From the NCBI GenBank assembly GCA_019358835.1, contig JAHHIH010000001.1:310001-374000 (forward strand): a stretch of 64,000 nucleotides of DNA. Direction: 5' to 3'. Made by a program: the position numbers and the translations under genes. Shown here in pieces: positions 35,178 to 44,267 of the stretch; position 1 is the stretch's first letter; every line of letters begins with the position of its first letter. The notes beneath the pieces were generated by a model, which worked only from the letters and a program-made list of their open reading frames with translations, was not told the origin of the DNA and did not search any database. Source of the stretch: Tildeniella torsiva UHER 1998/13D. GTDB taxonomy: Bacteria; Cyanobacteriota; Cyanobacteriia; Phormidesmidales; Phormidesmidaceae.

Positions 35178-37133
35178 CTACACTTCGACCCAGGGCAGCT
35201 TTTCTACCGCTGGCAGACGCTCTTTTTGGCCCTGCAACACTTTGGGATGGGTGAGGCACGACTGCACCGATACCTCAGGCAGCAGCTCGTCACCCAATCC
35301 GTTGGCGACAAAGAAGGCGTTGTAGCCGTACTGATTGCAGCCCACCAACCGATAGCCTTTTGCGGTCGCCAGTTTGACAAAGGCGGGCAGGGAAGCGCCA
35401 TAGAAATCGGGATGGGTGTCGAAGCGGTTAAAGTCGGCTTTGTAGGGCACGGTCAGGGCGCGATCGCCGCCCAAAATATCCTGATACTCGACCATAATTA
35501 CCCTGGGTTTGACCACCTCAAGGCGATCGAGCAGCCAGTAGTCGATGCCGTCAATATCTAAAGAAAGCAGATCAATGTCGCCCGTAAACCCGTGCTCGGC
35601 AATCAGCGAGTTAATGCTCTCCGCCGTCACCCAGGCGTTGACAATCTGGGGCGGAAAAATAAACGTATTGGGATTTTTGGCATAGAACTGCTGCGATGCC
35701 GCCACCAAATCGGGGTTGCCCTCAATCAGCAGCCCATGCCAGCCCCAGTTGACGATCAGGTTAGTGCTGTTGGCCCCCACCGGGTGCCCGGCGGCGATAT
35801 CAATGCAGTACTTATTGGTGGTGCCAATCAGGGCAAAGATGTAGAGCAGCAGCCCGTCTTCGTCGGCCTGGGAATAGACTTTAAAGCCTGTGTCGCCAAA
35901 GTTGGGTAATGAACTCGGCTGGTGCATTAGCTGCCGATACTGAAACCAGAGCTGCATTTGGGCGCACTTGCTGCCGAGAGCTTCGGCCTCAGCGGCAGTA
36001 GAGTGCATAACCTTAGCGAGGGGCGCAGCCAGGGTAGATTTGAGCTGACTCAGCATGGTGGGTGCCATTTTAGGTGGGCTAGAGGGGGACGGGGGCCGCA
36101 CGGCGGGGGCAGCAGCAGCGATATCTGGCAGTTTATATTCCCAGTAATCCTCCTTTAAAACCCACGCTAAAAGAGCTGGGTTCTGGGCTACTTGCTGCTG
36201 ATGGAACTGAAACCCTGCCTGATAGGCCGCCTTGCAGCGCTGGCGAATTGCCCTGTACTCGGCGCTGCCCTGGGTCAGACTGGCCAGTTTTCCCTTGACC
36301 TTGCCGACATAGTGATTGAACCGTTGGGTTTGGCCAGTGGCGTCTGCTACAGCATCTTGGCTGCGGTGGCGATCGCGAATCACCGTGTAAGAATCGCACA
36401 CCCCCTGATAAAAGTAGCGCGCCTCAAAATATTCAGGCGTCAGGCGAGCGGCGGGCACCACGTGGTGCAGCAGGGCCAACGGTTCGTAAACAGCTTTGTA
36501 GCCCTTTTGGTTGGCCTGTCGGGTCAGGCCCGTTTCGCCATCGCCCTGAAGGTGCTGCAACCGCTTGGGAATGCAGTCGGGATGGAAACCGCCCAACTCA
36601 CGCAATGTGCCCTTGCGAATCGAGAAGTTAAGTCCCCAAACATAGTTGGCATCAATGGAGTGTCTCTGGTCACCCAGGTCGAGCAGGCTTAGTTCGGTAC
36701 AGAGCTGCCCACCAGGGCATTTTTGCCAAAAATATTTGAGCCAGGGGGGCGATGTGCTCTCATAGCGCGGTAAGTTTCGCCCGCCCACTAGATGAACTGT
36801 CGCGTTTTCAAAGGCGTTGTGGACAGCCACTAACCAGCCTGGGTCAAGCTCTACGTCATCGTCTAAAAATGAAAGAATGTCGCCCTTAGCCTCCTGGGCA
36901 CCGCGATGCCGCCCCGACAGTAGACCTGGCTCAGGCTCAAAAATGTAGCGCAGCTGAGCCGAAGGCAGCTTATCCGCAAAGCTCTGGGCGATCGCTTTGG
37001 TGTGGTCGATAGAGCCATTGTCTACCACTAAGACCTCAAAGTCTGCATCTGGGGCCTGTTGCCGACTCAGCGACTCAAGCGCCAGGGCAAGGCTGTCGGC
37101 GCGATTAAGAGTAGGAATGATGACCGATATCAT
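35178..37133 (-). CDS. Family 2 glycosyltransferase fused to an FkbM-like methyltransferase domain
   Basis: 651 residues. The N-terminal half (about 1-300) is a GT2 domain: SVIIPTLNRADSLALALESL, VVDNGSIDHT and SFLDDDVELDPGWL. A linker (about 335-390) is followed by a C-terminal domain (about 400-640). That domain has YSQADEDGLLLYIF, CIDIAAGHPVGANSTNLI, LLIEGNPD and LLSLDIDGIDYWLLDRL, the layout of FkbM-type SAM methyltransferases of glycans. The canonical SAM glycine loop is altered (DIAAGHP), so activity is not certain. The fusion would join transfer and capping or methylation of a sugar. Confidence 0.78.
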   Translation of the reverse strand: MISVIIPTLNRADSLALALESLSRQQAPDADFEVLVVDNGSIDHTKAIAQSFADKLPSAQLRYIFEPEPGLLSGRHRGAQEAKGDILSFLDDDVELDPGWLVAVHNAFENATVHLVGGRNLPRYESTSPPWLKYFWQKCPGGQLCTELSLLDLGDQRHSIDANYVWGLNFSIRKGTLRELGGFHPDCIPKRLQHLQGDGETGLTRQANQKGYKAVYEPLALLHHVVPAARLTPEYFEARYFYQGVCDSYTVIRDRHRSQDAVADATGQTQRFNHYVGKVKGKLASLTQGSAEYRAIRQRCKAAYQAGFQFHQQQVAQNPALLAWVLKEDYWEYKLPDIAAAAPAVRPPSPSSPPKMAPTMLSQLKSTLAAPLAKVMHSTAAEAEALGSKCAQMQLWFQYRQLMHQPSSLPNFGDTGFKVYSQADEDGLLLYIFALIGTTNKYCIDIAAGHPVGANSTNLIVNWGWHGLLIEGNPDLVAASQQFYAKNPNTFIFPPQIVNAWVTAESINSLIAEHGFTGDIDLLSLDIDGIDYWLLDRLEVVKPRVIMVEYQDILGGDRALTVPYKADFNRFDTHPDFYGASLPAFVKLATAKGYRLVGCNQYGYNAFFVANGLGDELLPEVSVQSCLTHPKVLQGQKERLPAVEKLPWVEV

Positions 37134-37207
37134 GGTCGAGATTATCCGTGAATCCTAAAAAACTCTTAAAAACTGATCAAACCTAACCGACTCTCAAATT
37201 ATTTCAC

Positions 37208-37807
37208 TCACCAAAGAAAATTACTGTCAGAGTATTGCTTCAAAACCCTTTTGAAAATTTGCAAATAGAGCAAGAACCCAAAAACTGACATCAGAAAATA
37301 AAATACTGCATATAAAATATTCGAATAGCAAAGAATGATAAAAGGTATTAAAGTTACAAAAGCAGCCGTCGAAAAGATGAATGATCTAAAGGCTAACCGG
37401 TATGAGGCTATGATAAATCTCGATTCTTCTTTGCCTGTGTTGAAGTTAAAAACTTGAGAGCCATCTAGTTCTTTTAGCTCTTTTTTAATTTCTACTTCGT
37501 AAGCCTGTAAATTATAGACAAAGTACCATGAGTAAGATTGCTTAATTAAGTTCGTGAAGGCAACTAAACCTAGAATCGTAAGCAGGCTCAAAAAGCCTAG
37601 AAATAAGAACAGACTAGACTCAAGCCTTGGGATTGCGGGCAAAATAAATTCTGAAATGGGTTTCCAGATAATTATGACTGCACCTACCACACCCAAGGAC
37701 TTAAAGTCATCGTAAGTACTTTTAATTAAATCTTCTGCTTTGTCATTTAGTCTCACATACTCTCTATAAAGTATTTCTAACCTTTTAGTAGGATCTGTAT
37801 CCATCAT
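37208..37807 (-). CDS. AT-rich gene for a four-helix membrane protein
   Basis: 199 residues with two pairs of hydrophobic helices (about 38-58, 64-88 and 137-157, 162-184) separated by a charged helical region (about 95-130). The family is not recognised; the 2TM-plus-helix layout resembles small membrane proteins of the SLATT type, which is a weak comparison. The gene is much richer in A and T than its neighbours, with many AAA, TTT and ATA codons, suggesting recent transfer. It lies between two glycan genes on the same strand. Confidence 0.65.
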   Translation of the reverse strand: MMDTDPTKRLEILYREYVRLNDKAEDLIKSTYDDFKSLGVVGAVIIIWKPISEFILPAIPRLESSLFLFLGFLSLLTILGLVAFTNLIKQSYSWYFVYNLQAYEVEIKKELKELDGSQVFNFNTGKEESRFIIASYRLAFRSFIFSTAAFVTLIPFIILCYSNILYAVFYFLMSVFGFLLYLQIFKRVLKQYSDSNFLW

Positions 37808-37949
37808 CGATACCCTTAGAGCAGCGTGAAAGCTTACCTTGCAAATTATTCTGGCCTGATTAACTTCAGTCTTTGAGGTAAGGAAATAAACTAATGCTAA
37901 GCCAAAACGCTTAGCATTAGGCTAAAGTCTGCTTCATTCTATGGTGAAC

Positions 37950-39647
37950 CTAAAGGGGCGATCGCTGCAAGTACCACACCTCGTCATCGCAGTTAGCAAT
38001 CGACTCAATTAGCTTAAAGCCCAAGGCGGCAAGATTGGCTTTGAGCATCGCTAGTTTTTCTGGCCCCAGCACGGCGTAATGCACCTCAATGATGAGCTTG
38101 CGCACAGTGTCGAGGGTGGCCTGGGCAAACAGGTCGTACTCACCGCCCTCAATATCGACCACCAAGAGGGTGGGCCGATTCTTTTCCAGTTCTTGCCTAA
38201 AGGATTTGACCGGCACCTCAATCACCCGATTCACAGACTCGGTGGTGGGCCGTACTGGCGACGAACTCCAAAAATCTTCGGTGACGTAGAATTTTTCGGT
38301 TTTGCTGGTGTCGTCGGTGTTGGCCACCATGGCGATCGCCACCGATGGACTAACCCCATTTCTGGTGTGCAGGGTCTGAATCGCCTCTTTTAAGACTGGA
38401 TTGGCCTCATAGGTGAAGACGCGATGGTCGCCGATTTTTTTGGCGCAGTAGCCCGACAAAAAGCCAATGCCGCCGCCAATTTCCATCACAATATCCTGCT
38501 CATCTAGGTACTTTTTGAGCAGGCTGATCTCGCCCAACTCGTAGACGCCAGAGTTGATGGTTTGGCGAATGATCGGCGAAATCATTTCGCTGGCGGGGAT
38601 ATCGACCCCTTCGAGCTGGCCAATATTGCCGGTGAGCGCCTGAGTCAGCCGCGATTTGGTTGGCTGGGCTAGCCGCCGCAGCTTTTTGGCGGCACCATGA
38701 GCTTTGTTAATGGGCCACCGGGCCAGATGGCTGGCCCAGGCCTGGTAGATCACCCGGCGTAGAGTGGCAGGGCTGTCGGCCTGATTAATGCCTAGCTTGG
38801 CTAAGCAGAGGTCACGGGTGCGATCGCTAATCTCTACCCCCTGCTGCACATCTAGCTCAAACAGTCGCTGAAAGTCGATCCAGTCGCGCTTCTCGCGATC
38901 GTTTTCGAGTGCCTCAACGGTGTAAGTGCCCACCGGGCGGTTGTGGTCGTGGCCGTGGTTGTTAAAGACCGGGGGCATCCCGTGGATAAAAAATGGCATG
39001 CCCATCTCAACAGCGTAAAAGGTGTAAGACCCCGCCATGTTGCTGGTGCAGTAGCGGTGCCGCCGCAGAATGGCGTAAAAGGTGGTGGCAAAGTCGGGGT
39101 CGGCCATGTGCCCGGTAGTCACCACCGCCATGCCCCGCTCAATAAACGGGGTATGCCGCCCGGCCAGCAGATCTTTCCAGTACAGGCAGACCGTCACCGG
39201 CTGAAACTGGCTGGGCAGGCTCAGCAGGTCGTCGGCGTACTGCTCCCAGTCAATCACCACGTCGATGAGGTGGGTAGAATGCACCGGAAAGGCAACCGTA
39301 CCCTGGGCATCAGGATCTTGCTCAATCTGGTTGAGGCGGCGGCAGGCGACAAAGGGCGATCCGCTGACGTAGGCGCGCTTGCCGGTCTGTTTGTAATACT
39401 CATCGCGCTGAGCCGCGCTGGTAAAGAAAATGGGGCGATCGCTCAGCAGATCGCAGCTGGTCATTGCCTCGCTGACCCGCACGCCGTGATCCATATGAAT
39501 GTACAGGGGCACAGCGTCAGGCAGGGCCAGATCGCTCCGCAGCCACTTGCCCAGGCCGTAGCACTGGTGGGCCTCGGGCGAGGGGTAGCGGGCCTCAAAG
39601 GTCTGAATGCGTTTGATCTGCTGCTCTAGGTCGGGGGGGTAGCCCAT
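37950..39647 (-). CDS. Putative glycosyltransferase fused to an FkbM methyltransferase
   Basis: 565 residues. The C-terminal domain (about 355-560) is FkbM-type: VMEIGGGIGFLSGYCA (SAM loop), VFTYEANP and TLLVVDIEGGEYDLF. The N-terminal domain (about 1-330) is not a standard annotated transferase. It has VVIDWEQY, VCLYWKDL, VVTTGH and SNMAGSYTFYAVEMGMPFFIHG, the last resembling the nucleotide-binding part of GT-B enzymes in capsule clusters. Its place next to pseI makes it a candidate pseudaminic acid transferase; that is inference. It starts at ATG 39647, 17 nt after pseI. Confidence 0.7.
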   Translation of the reverse strand: MGYPPDLEQQIKRIQTFEARYPSPEAHQCYGLGKWLRSDLALPDAVPLYIHMDHGVRVSEAMTSCDLLSDRPIFFTSAAQRDEYYKQTGKRAYVSGSPFVACRRLNQIEQDPDAQGTVAFPVHSTHLIDVVIDWEQYADDLLSLPSQFQPVTVCLYWKDLLAGRHTPFIERGMAVVTTGHMADPDFATTFYAILRRHRYCTSNMAGSYTFYAVEMGMPFFIHGMPPVFNNHGHDHNRPVGTYTVEALENDREKRDWIDFQRLFELDVQQGVEISDRTRDLCLAKLGINQADSPATLRRVIYQAWASHLARWPINKAHGAAKKLRRLAQPTKSRLTQALTGNIGQLEGVDIPASEMISPIIRQTINSGVYELGEISLLKKYLDEQDIVMEIGGGIGFLSGYCAKKIGDHRVFTYEANPVLKEAIQTLHTRNGVSPSVAIAMVANTDDTSKTEKFYVTEDFWSSSPVRPTTESVNRVIEVPVKSFRQELEKNRPTLLVVDIEGGEYDLFAQATLDTVRKLIIEVHYAVLGPEKLAMLKANLAALGFKLIESIANCDDEVWYLQRSPL

Positions 39648-39664
39648 TGCTCAAAACCGCTGGT

Positions 39665-40723
39665 TTATAAAATCAAATCCCAGGTGACGGGGGTGCCCGC
39701 TGGGGTGGCTTTTTTGATAGGTTTGCCGATCAAATCATCAAAATATTTGGGGGCCAGGCCAAACCCAGGGCGAATAATGCGCAGGCTATCGTCGGTGAAT
39801 ACCTCACCTGCCTCCATAGGTTGCCCCACATACAGACTGCGCCTAAATCTTACCGATTTTTCTTCATCTTTCGTGGCCCCGTAGTTGACCTGCCCCAGCG
39901 ACTGCCAGGCCCGCTCGATTTCAACCACTAGCTGGTGCAGCTCGTCGGGCTCCATCGAAAAGGCCGAGTCTACCCCGCCATCGGCGCGGCTGAGGGTGAA
40001 GTGCTTTTCGATCAGGGTGGCCCCCAGGGCGACGCTGGCGACGGCAACGCCAATGCCCATGGTGTGGTCTGATAGGCCCACCTGCACGTTAAACAAATCC
40101 CGCAGGTGGGGAATGGTCATAATGTTGGCGTTGGCGGGGCTAGCGGGATAGGTGCTGGTGCACTTGAGCAAGATCAGGTCTTGGCATCCGGCGGCACGGG
40201 CGGCGCGTACGGCCTCGTCCAGTTCGGCAATGGTGGCCATGCCGGTGGAGATAATTATGGGTTTGCCGGTGCTGGCGACTTTGCGAATCAGCGGCAGGTC
40301 GGTGTTTTCAAACGAGGCAATTTTGTAGCAGGGGACATCGAGGGTTTCAAGAAAATCGACGGCGGTAGCGTCGAAGGGACTGCTAAAGCCCACCATGCCG
40401 TGCTCTTTGCAGCGATCGAAGATGGGTTTATGCCATTCCCAAGGAGTGTAAGCCTGCTGGTATAGGCTGTAGAGCGAACTGCCTTGCCAAAGACTGTTAG
40501 GGTCTTCAATAAAGAATTCACCCTCTTTGATATCGAGAGTCATCGTATCAGCAGTGTAGGTCTGAATCTTCAGACCATGTGCCCCTGCTTTCGCCGCCGC
40601 ATCCACAATTTCTAAAGCACGATCCAGCGATTGATTGTGGTTGCCCGACATTTCAGCAATGATAAAAGGGGGCTGATTAAGCCTATTTATTAACTGGGAT
40701 GCCTGAGGTGTGACCGATTGCAT
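39665..40723 (-). CDS. pseI: Pseudaminic acid synthase
   Basis: 352 residues, the PEP-dependent condensing enzyme of the NeuB/PseI family. It joins phosphoenolpyruvate to the 6-deoxy diacetamido (or acetamido-formamido) altrose sugar to give the nonulosonic acid. The barrel has IIAEMSGNHNQSLDRALEIV, LKIQTYTADTM, MVGFSSPFD and CYKIASFENTD. A C-terminal antifreeze-like SAF domain (about 290-350) contains RRSLYV and RIIRPGFGLAPKY. The EMSGNHNQ form of the first motif favours PseI over NeuB. I start at ATG 40723, two nt after the formyltransferase stop. Confidence 0.88.
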   Translation of the reverse strand: MQSVTPQASQLINRLNQPPFIIAEMSGNHNQSLDRALEIVDAAAKAGAHGLKIQTYTADTMTLDIKEGEFFIEDPNSLWQGSSLYSLYQQAYTPWEWHKPIFDRCKEHGMVGFSSPFDATAVDFLETLDVPCYKIASFENTDLPLIRKVASTGKPIIISTGMATIAELDEAVRAARAAGCQDLILLKCTSTYPASPANANIMTIPHLRDLFNVQVGLSDHTMGIGVAVASVALGATLIEKHFTLSRADGGVDSAFSMEPDELHQLVVEIERAWQSLGQVNYGATKDEEKSVRFRRSLYVGQPMEAGEVFTDDSLRIIRPGFGLAPKYFDDLIGKPIKKATPAGTPVTWDLIL

Positions 40724-40725
40724 GG

Positions 40726-41307
40726 CTATTGTCTCTTTAGTAATGCTTTGCCTGTTAACTTCTCTACTGAAGTATCCCACCCTTGATTGAGTAGATGTAG
40801 GTAAGTTTGCTTGTCTGCGAGGCGATGAAATGAGCCTCCAGGCGATTGCTCAAAACCAGGGATTTCTCTGGATCGTATCGCTTGCCAGTTTTTATCTAAC
40901 AGTTCGATCGCAATTTCCGAAAGCCTATCATAGCTAGTTTTGAGTGTTTCACTCTCGTCAAAATTTACATGCTCTTGGAAGAGGATGTTGCCTGTATCAA
41001 TTCCCGAGTTTAGATAGTGAATGCTCACGCCTTTGGGCGTGTCTTCTAAAAAACTCCACAGATTTGGATCGGCTCCACGATTCCAGGGCAGGTAGGAAAT
41101 ATGGACATTAATAGCGCTTTTGTCGAAGTGGCTCAAAACATCTTCTTTAAGAATATACCTGTAGCCGTAGCTCACCAAAAAATCAGATTCAATTACATCC
41201 TGATGATTTCTAGAAATTCTCTGATCGGTTACTAGGACGCGATCGCCATACCGGCTCAAAATATCTATAACCCTCGGATCATCTTTTCCTAGATAAAGTA
41301 TTTGCAT
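40726..41307 (-). CDS. Sugar N-formyltransferase, likely in the pseudaminic acid pathway
   Basis: 193 residues of formyl-transferase fold. INVHISYLPWNRGADPNLW carries the catalytic Asn-x-His, and GIDTGNILFQ the catalytic Asp, the triad used with formyl-tetrahydrofolate. It is much shorter than Met-tRNA formyltransferase and lacks the C-terminal tRNA-binding domain, so the target is probably an amino sugar. It stands exactly where an acetyltransferase (PseH) is expected, between pseG and pseI. I infer that it formylates the 4-amino group made by PseC, giving a 7-formamido pseudaminic acid after PseI. Confidence 0.8.
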   Translation of the reverse strand: MQILYLGKDDPRVIDILSRYGDRVLVTDQRISRNHQDVIESDFLVSYGYRYILKEDVLSHFDKSAINVHISYLPWNRGADPNLWSFLEDTPKGVSIHYLNSGIDTGNILFQEHVNFDESETLKTSYDRLSEIAIELLDKNWQAIRSREIPGFEQSPGGSFHRLADKQTYLHLLNQGWDTSVEKLTGKALLKRQ

Positions 41308-41311
41308 CTCT

Positions 41312-42361
41312 TTACCCTAAATTTCTGCTCTCATCACTCAATGCATCAAGGACGCGCTTGCCACCATAGCCATCCACCAGTTGACGTAAACTCTCGCTCA
41401 TCTGCGTATAGTTGTTTCCTATCAAGCCATTGAGATGCATCAGACTGTGGGAGAGTTTGCCCTCCAACCATACAGCTTCCTGCTCCAGACAAAGCGCTAA
41501 ACCCAACTGAGCTAGTTTTAATGTGCTTTCTCGCTGATTTTCTGCGATCACAATTACCAGACTTGGCAGCCCCATAAATGCAGTTTCCCAACAGGTGCTT
41601 CCCCCAGCAGTGATTGCCAAATCGGCCCAGGCCATAAGTTCAGGCATGTTGGTCACATTTTGTTTTAGGGTAATGCTTCCCTCCCAGCCTTCTATGGCTT
41701 GGGCCAGCGCACCGTAATAGGGGTTGCTAGCTCCGACCACTGCGATCGCCTCTAGTCCTAAAATCTCAGCCTTTTGCAACGCCTGAATTACCGCTAAGGT
41801 CACATTGTCGGGGTCAGACCCACCCAGAGTAACCAGCACTTTTGAGGCTACGGGTGAAATCCGTCGTTGCCAACTATGCCAGGGCCAAAATTCTTTCCTT
41901 AACAATGCATAGCGAGTACCCAACAATAGCTTAGTATAGGGTTCCCGGTTGGCATAAATTTCTTCCTTAGCCGTAATATTTTGGTTGAGCACTATATCGG
42001 CCCAATAGTGCGTTGCATGGCCATAATCATCCAGCACTAAAAGATTTAATCCGGCATCTTTGAGCCACTTTTGGTACTCCGCGCCAAAGTGGTAGCCATC
42101 CACAACAACCCAATCGGCCTGCAAATCTTTTGCTAGGGCAACGGTGTTTTGAGCATCGGCCTCGCTGGCCCAGGGCACAGATAGGTAGCTCACCCCAACG
42201 CCCTCATCAATTAGCCGCTGCGCCAGGGTCGCTCCCTCAGACCCCATCAAAAAATGGGTTTGCCCCCCCTCGGCAAGGCAAGCTTGAGCCAAGGCCAGGC
42301 AGCGCATTACGTGACCTGTACCTATTTGCGTTGATGCGTCGGCTCGAAACAACACCTGCAT
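41312..42361 (-). CDS. pseG: UDP-sugar hydrolase PseG
   Basis: 349 residues of GT-B-like fold (MurG-related) that removes UDP from the altrose intermediate before PseI. FRADASTQIGTGHVMRCLALAQ is the family's start, with His in GHVMR as the candidate catalytic residue. VLVTLGGSDPDNVT and ADLAITAGGSTCWETAFMGLPSL form the UDP site. It starts at ATG 42361, two nt after the cytidylyltransferase stop, and lies 4 nt before the formyltransferase. If the formyltransferase acts earlier, this enzyme must accept a formamido substrate. Confidence 0.9.
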   Translation of the reverse strand: MQVLFRADASTQIGTGHVMRCLALAQACLAEGGQTHFLMGSEGATLAQRLIDEGVGVSYLSVPWASEADAQNTVALAKDLQADWVVVDGYHFGAEYQKWLKDAGLNLLVLDDYGHATHYWADIVLNQNITAKEEIYANREPYTKLLLGTRYALLRKEFWPWHSWQRRISPVASKVLVTLGGSDPDNVTLAVIQALQKAEILGLEAIAVVGASNPYYGALAQAIEGWEGSITLKQNVTNMPELMAWADLAITAGGSTCWETAFMGLPSLVIVIAENQRESTLKLAQLGLALCLEQEAVWLEGKLSHSLMHLNGLIGNNYTQMSESLRQLVDGYGGKRVLDALSDESRNLG

Positions 42362-42363
42362 AG

Positions 42364-43101
42364 CTACATTCCGTACAGCTTTTGCTCAATGTGGCGATTA
42401 ATTGCCGACCAGTCGGGGTGGCGTTCAATTAATCGCAGACAGTCTTGCAAATTAAAAGTAGGCAAGAGGGGATAAAGCGCCTCCAGCATGCGCCTAATTA
42501 GCTCAAAATCTTCGGGTGTGTCCACCGTCCAGCGATGGTGGCTGAGGTCTTTAGGATAGGTAACATGGCCAAGGGCGTAGCGCTCTGGGTGGTTATAGAT
42601 AAATGGGGTAACGTGTTCTCGCTCTGGCGGTTCGGTGGCCTCTTGATAGGCTTGCTCTAAAGCCCAGATCGGCAAAACCTCAGTATCCATACCCCTAGGG
42701 TAGGTGCGTTTGAGCGCGTTAGAAACGTAGTCGTAGCGATCGCACTGCGCCATATAAACCTGTATAACTTCATCGATAATCGCTGGGTCAATCAGCGGGC
42801 AATCTGAGGTCACACGCACCACAATATCGGCCTGGGCGGCTTGAGCGGCCCCATAGTAACGAGACAAAACATCCTGCTCAGAGCCCCTAAAATAATCGAC
42901 TGCTAAGGCCTTACACAGCTCAACAATGGGGTCATCAGCATCGTTTTCAGTGGTGGCAATCACAATGCGATCGGCGGCCTTTACCCGCTTGAGCCGCTCA
43001 ATTTGGTACGCCAGCAGCGGTTTGCCCAACACGGGTTTAAGCACCTTGCCGGGCAGTCGGGTTGAGGTCATGCGGGCCTGCACAATTATCGCGATCGTCA
43101 T
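42364..43101 (-). CDS. pseF: CMP-sugar (pseudaminic acid) cytidylyltransferase
   Basis: 245 residues of CMP-NeuAc-synthetase-like fold. IIVQARMTSTRLPGKVLKPVLGKPLL (about 4-29) is the nucleotide loop, and VVRVTSDCPLIDPAIID (about 89-105) carries metal contacts. The family (SpsF/PseF) activates nonulosonic acids as CMP sugars. The assignment to pseudaminic acid comes from the surrounding pse genes. I start at ATG 43101, overlapping the pseC stop by 4 nt (ATGA); an in-frame start at 43122 lies within pseC. Confidence 0.85.
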   Translation of the reverse strand: MTIAIIVQARMTSTRLPGKVLKPVLGKPLLAYQIERLKRVKAADRIVIATTENDADDPIVELCKALAVDYFRGSEQDVLSRYYGAAQAAQADIVVRVTSDCPLIDPAIIDEVIQVYMAQCDRYDYVSNALKRTYPRGMDTEVLPIWALEQAYQEATEPPEREHVTPFIYNHPERYALGHVTYPKDLSHHRWTVDTPEDFELIRRMLEALYPLLPTFNLQDCLRLIERHPDWSAINRHIEQKLYGM

Positions 43102-44264
43102 GTTAGGCACGCCCGTAAACAATCGACAATGTAGTCTTGCTCCTCTAAACTCATTTCGTAGTGCAGCGGCAAACTGATCGCCTCGCGGTAATACTGCTCT
43201 GCTTCTGGAAAGTCGCCGGGCTGAAAACCAAGGGTTTGATAGTAGGGCTGGGTATGCACGGGGATATAGTGCAGGTTGACCCCAATCCCTTTATCCCGCA
43301 GGGCTTCAAACACCTGCCGATGGCTCAGCTGAATGGTATCTAGCATGAGCCGAATCACAAACAGGTGCCAGCTAGAAGCCGTCTCGGGATGCTGTATGGG
43401 CAGCATGAGCGGCAAACCCTGTAAGAGTTCAACGTAGCGATCGGCCAACAACCGCCGCCGCTCCACAAAGGCAGACAGCCGCTGCATTTGGCTCACCCCC
43501 AAAGCCGCCTGCATGTCAGTCATTCTGTAGTTGAACCCCAGCTCTAGCTGCTCGTAGTACCAGGGGCCGTGGCTCTCGCCCTGCATTTGCTCGGGCAATC
43601 GGGTGATGCCGTGGCTACGCAGGCGAATCAACTTCTCGTACAAATCCTGTCGGTTGGTGAGCACCATACCGCCCTCGCCCGTGGTGATAATTTTGACCGG
43701 GTGAAAGCTAAACACCGCCATATCTGAAAACTCGCAGCCGCCCACGGGTCTGCCCCGGTACTGCCCACCGATGGCGTGGGAGGCGTCTTCGATCACGGTG
43801 AAGCCATAGTCTTGGGCCAGGGGGGCGATCGCCGCCATATCGCACGACTGCCCGGCGAAGTGTACCGGCACGACCACCTTGGGCAGAGTATTGTCCTGCT
43901 GCGCCCGCATCAGCTTTTGCCGCAGCAGAGCAACATCAAGGTTGTAGGTCTTGGCATCGATGTCTACAAAATCGACCGTGGCCCCGCAGTACAGACCGCA
44001 GTTGGCCGAGGCCACAAAGGTATTGGGCGAAGTCCAAAGTGCATCTTTGGGGCCAAGTTCGGCGGCCAGGCAGGCAATGTGGAGCGCGGCGGTGGCGCTA
44101 GAGACAGCTACGGCATAGCTAACGCCGCAGTAATCGGCTACGGCCTGCTCAAACTGGGCGATCGCAGGCCCCTGGGTTAGCCAGTCAGACTGCAATACCG
44201 CAACCACGGCATCAATATCCTGCTGGCTAATGCTCTGCCGACCGTAGGGAATAAAAGGAGCCAT
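43098..44264 (-). CDS. pseC: PseC, UDP-4-amino-4,6-dideoxy-AltNAc transaminase
   Basis: 388 residues, a PLP-dependent sugar aminotransferase of the DegT group and second enzyme of the pseudaminic acid path. FIPYGRQSISQQDIDAVVAVL is the usual PseC start. VIEDASHAIGGQYRG holds the PLP-binding Asp, and FSFHPVKIITTGEGGM the Schiff-base Lys (about 189). SSWHLFVIR and the GVNLHYIPVH region complete the family marks. It lies 3 nt after pseB and overlaps pseF by 4 nt. Confidence 0.92.
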   Translation of the reverse strand: MAPFIPYGRQSISQQDIDAVVAVLQSDWLTQGPAIAQFEQAVADYCGVSYAVAVSSATAALHIACLAAELGPKDALWTSPNTFVASANCGLYCGATVDFVDIDAKTYNLDVALLRQKLMRAQQDNTLPKVVVPVHFAGQSCDMAAIAPLAQDYGFTVIEDASHAIGGQYRGRPVGGCEFSDMAVFSFHPVKIITTGEGGMVLTNRQDLYEKLIRLRSHGITRLPEQMQGESHGPWYYEQLELGFNYRMTDMQAALGVSQMQRLSAFVERRRLLADRYVELLQGLPLMLPIQHPETASSWHLFVIRLMLDTIQLSHRQVFEALRDKGIGVNLHYIPVHTQPYYQTLGFQPGDFPEAEQYYREAISLPLHYEMSLEEQDYIVDCLRACLT

Positions 44265-44267
44265 CGA

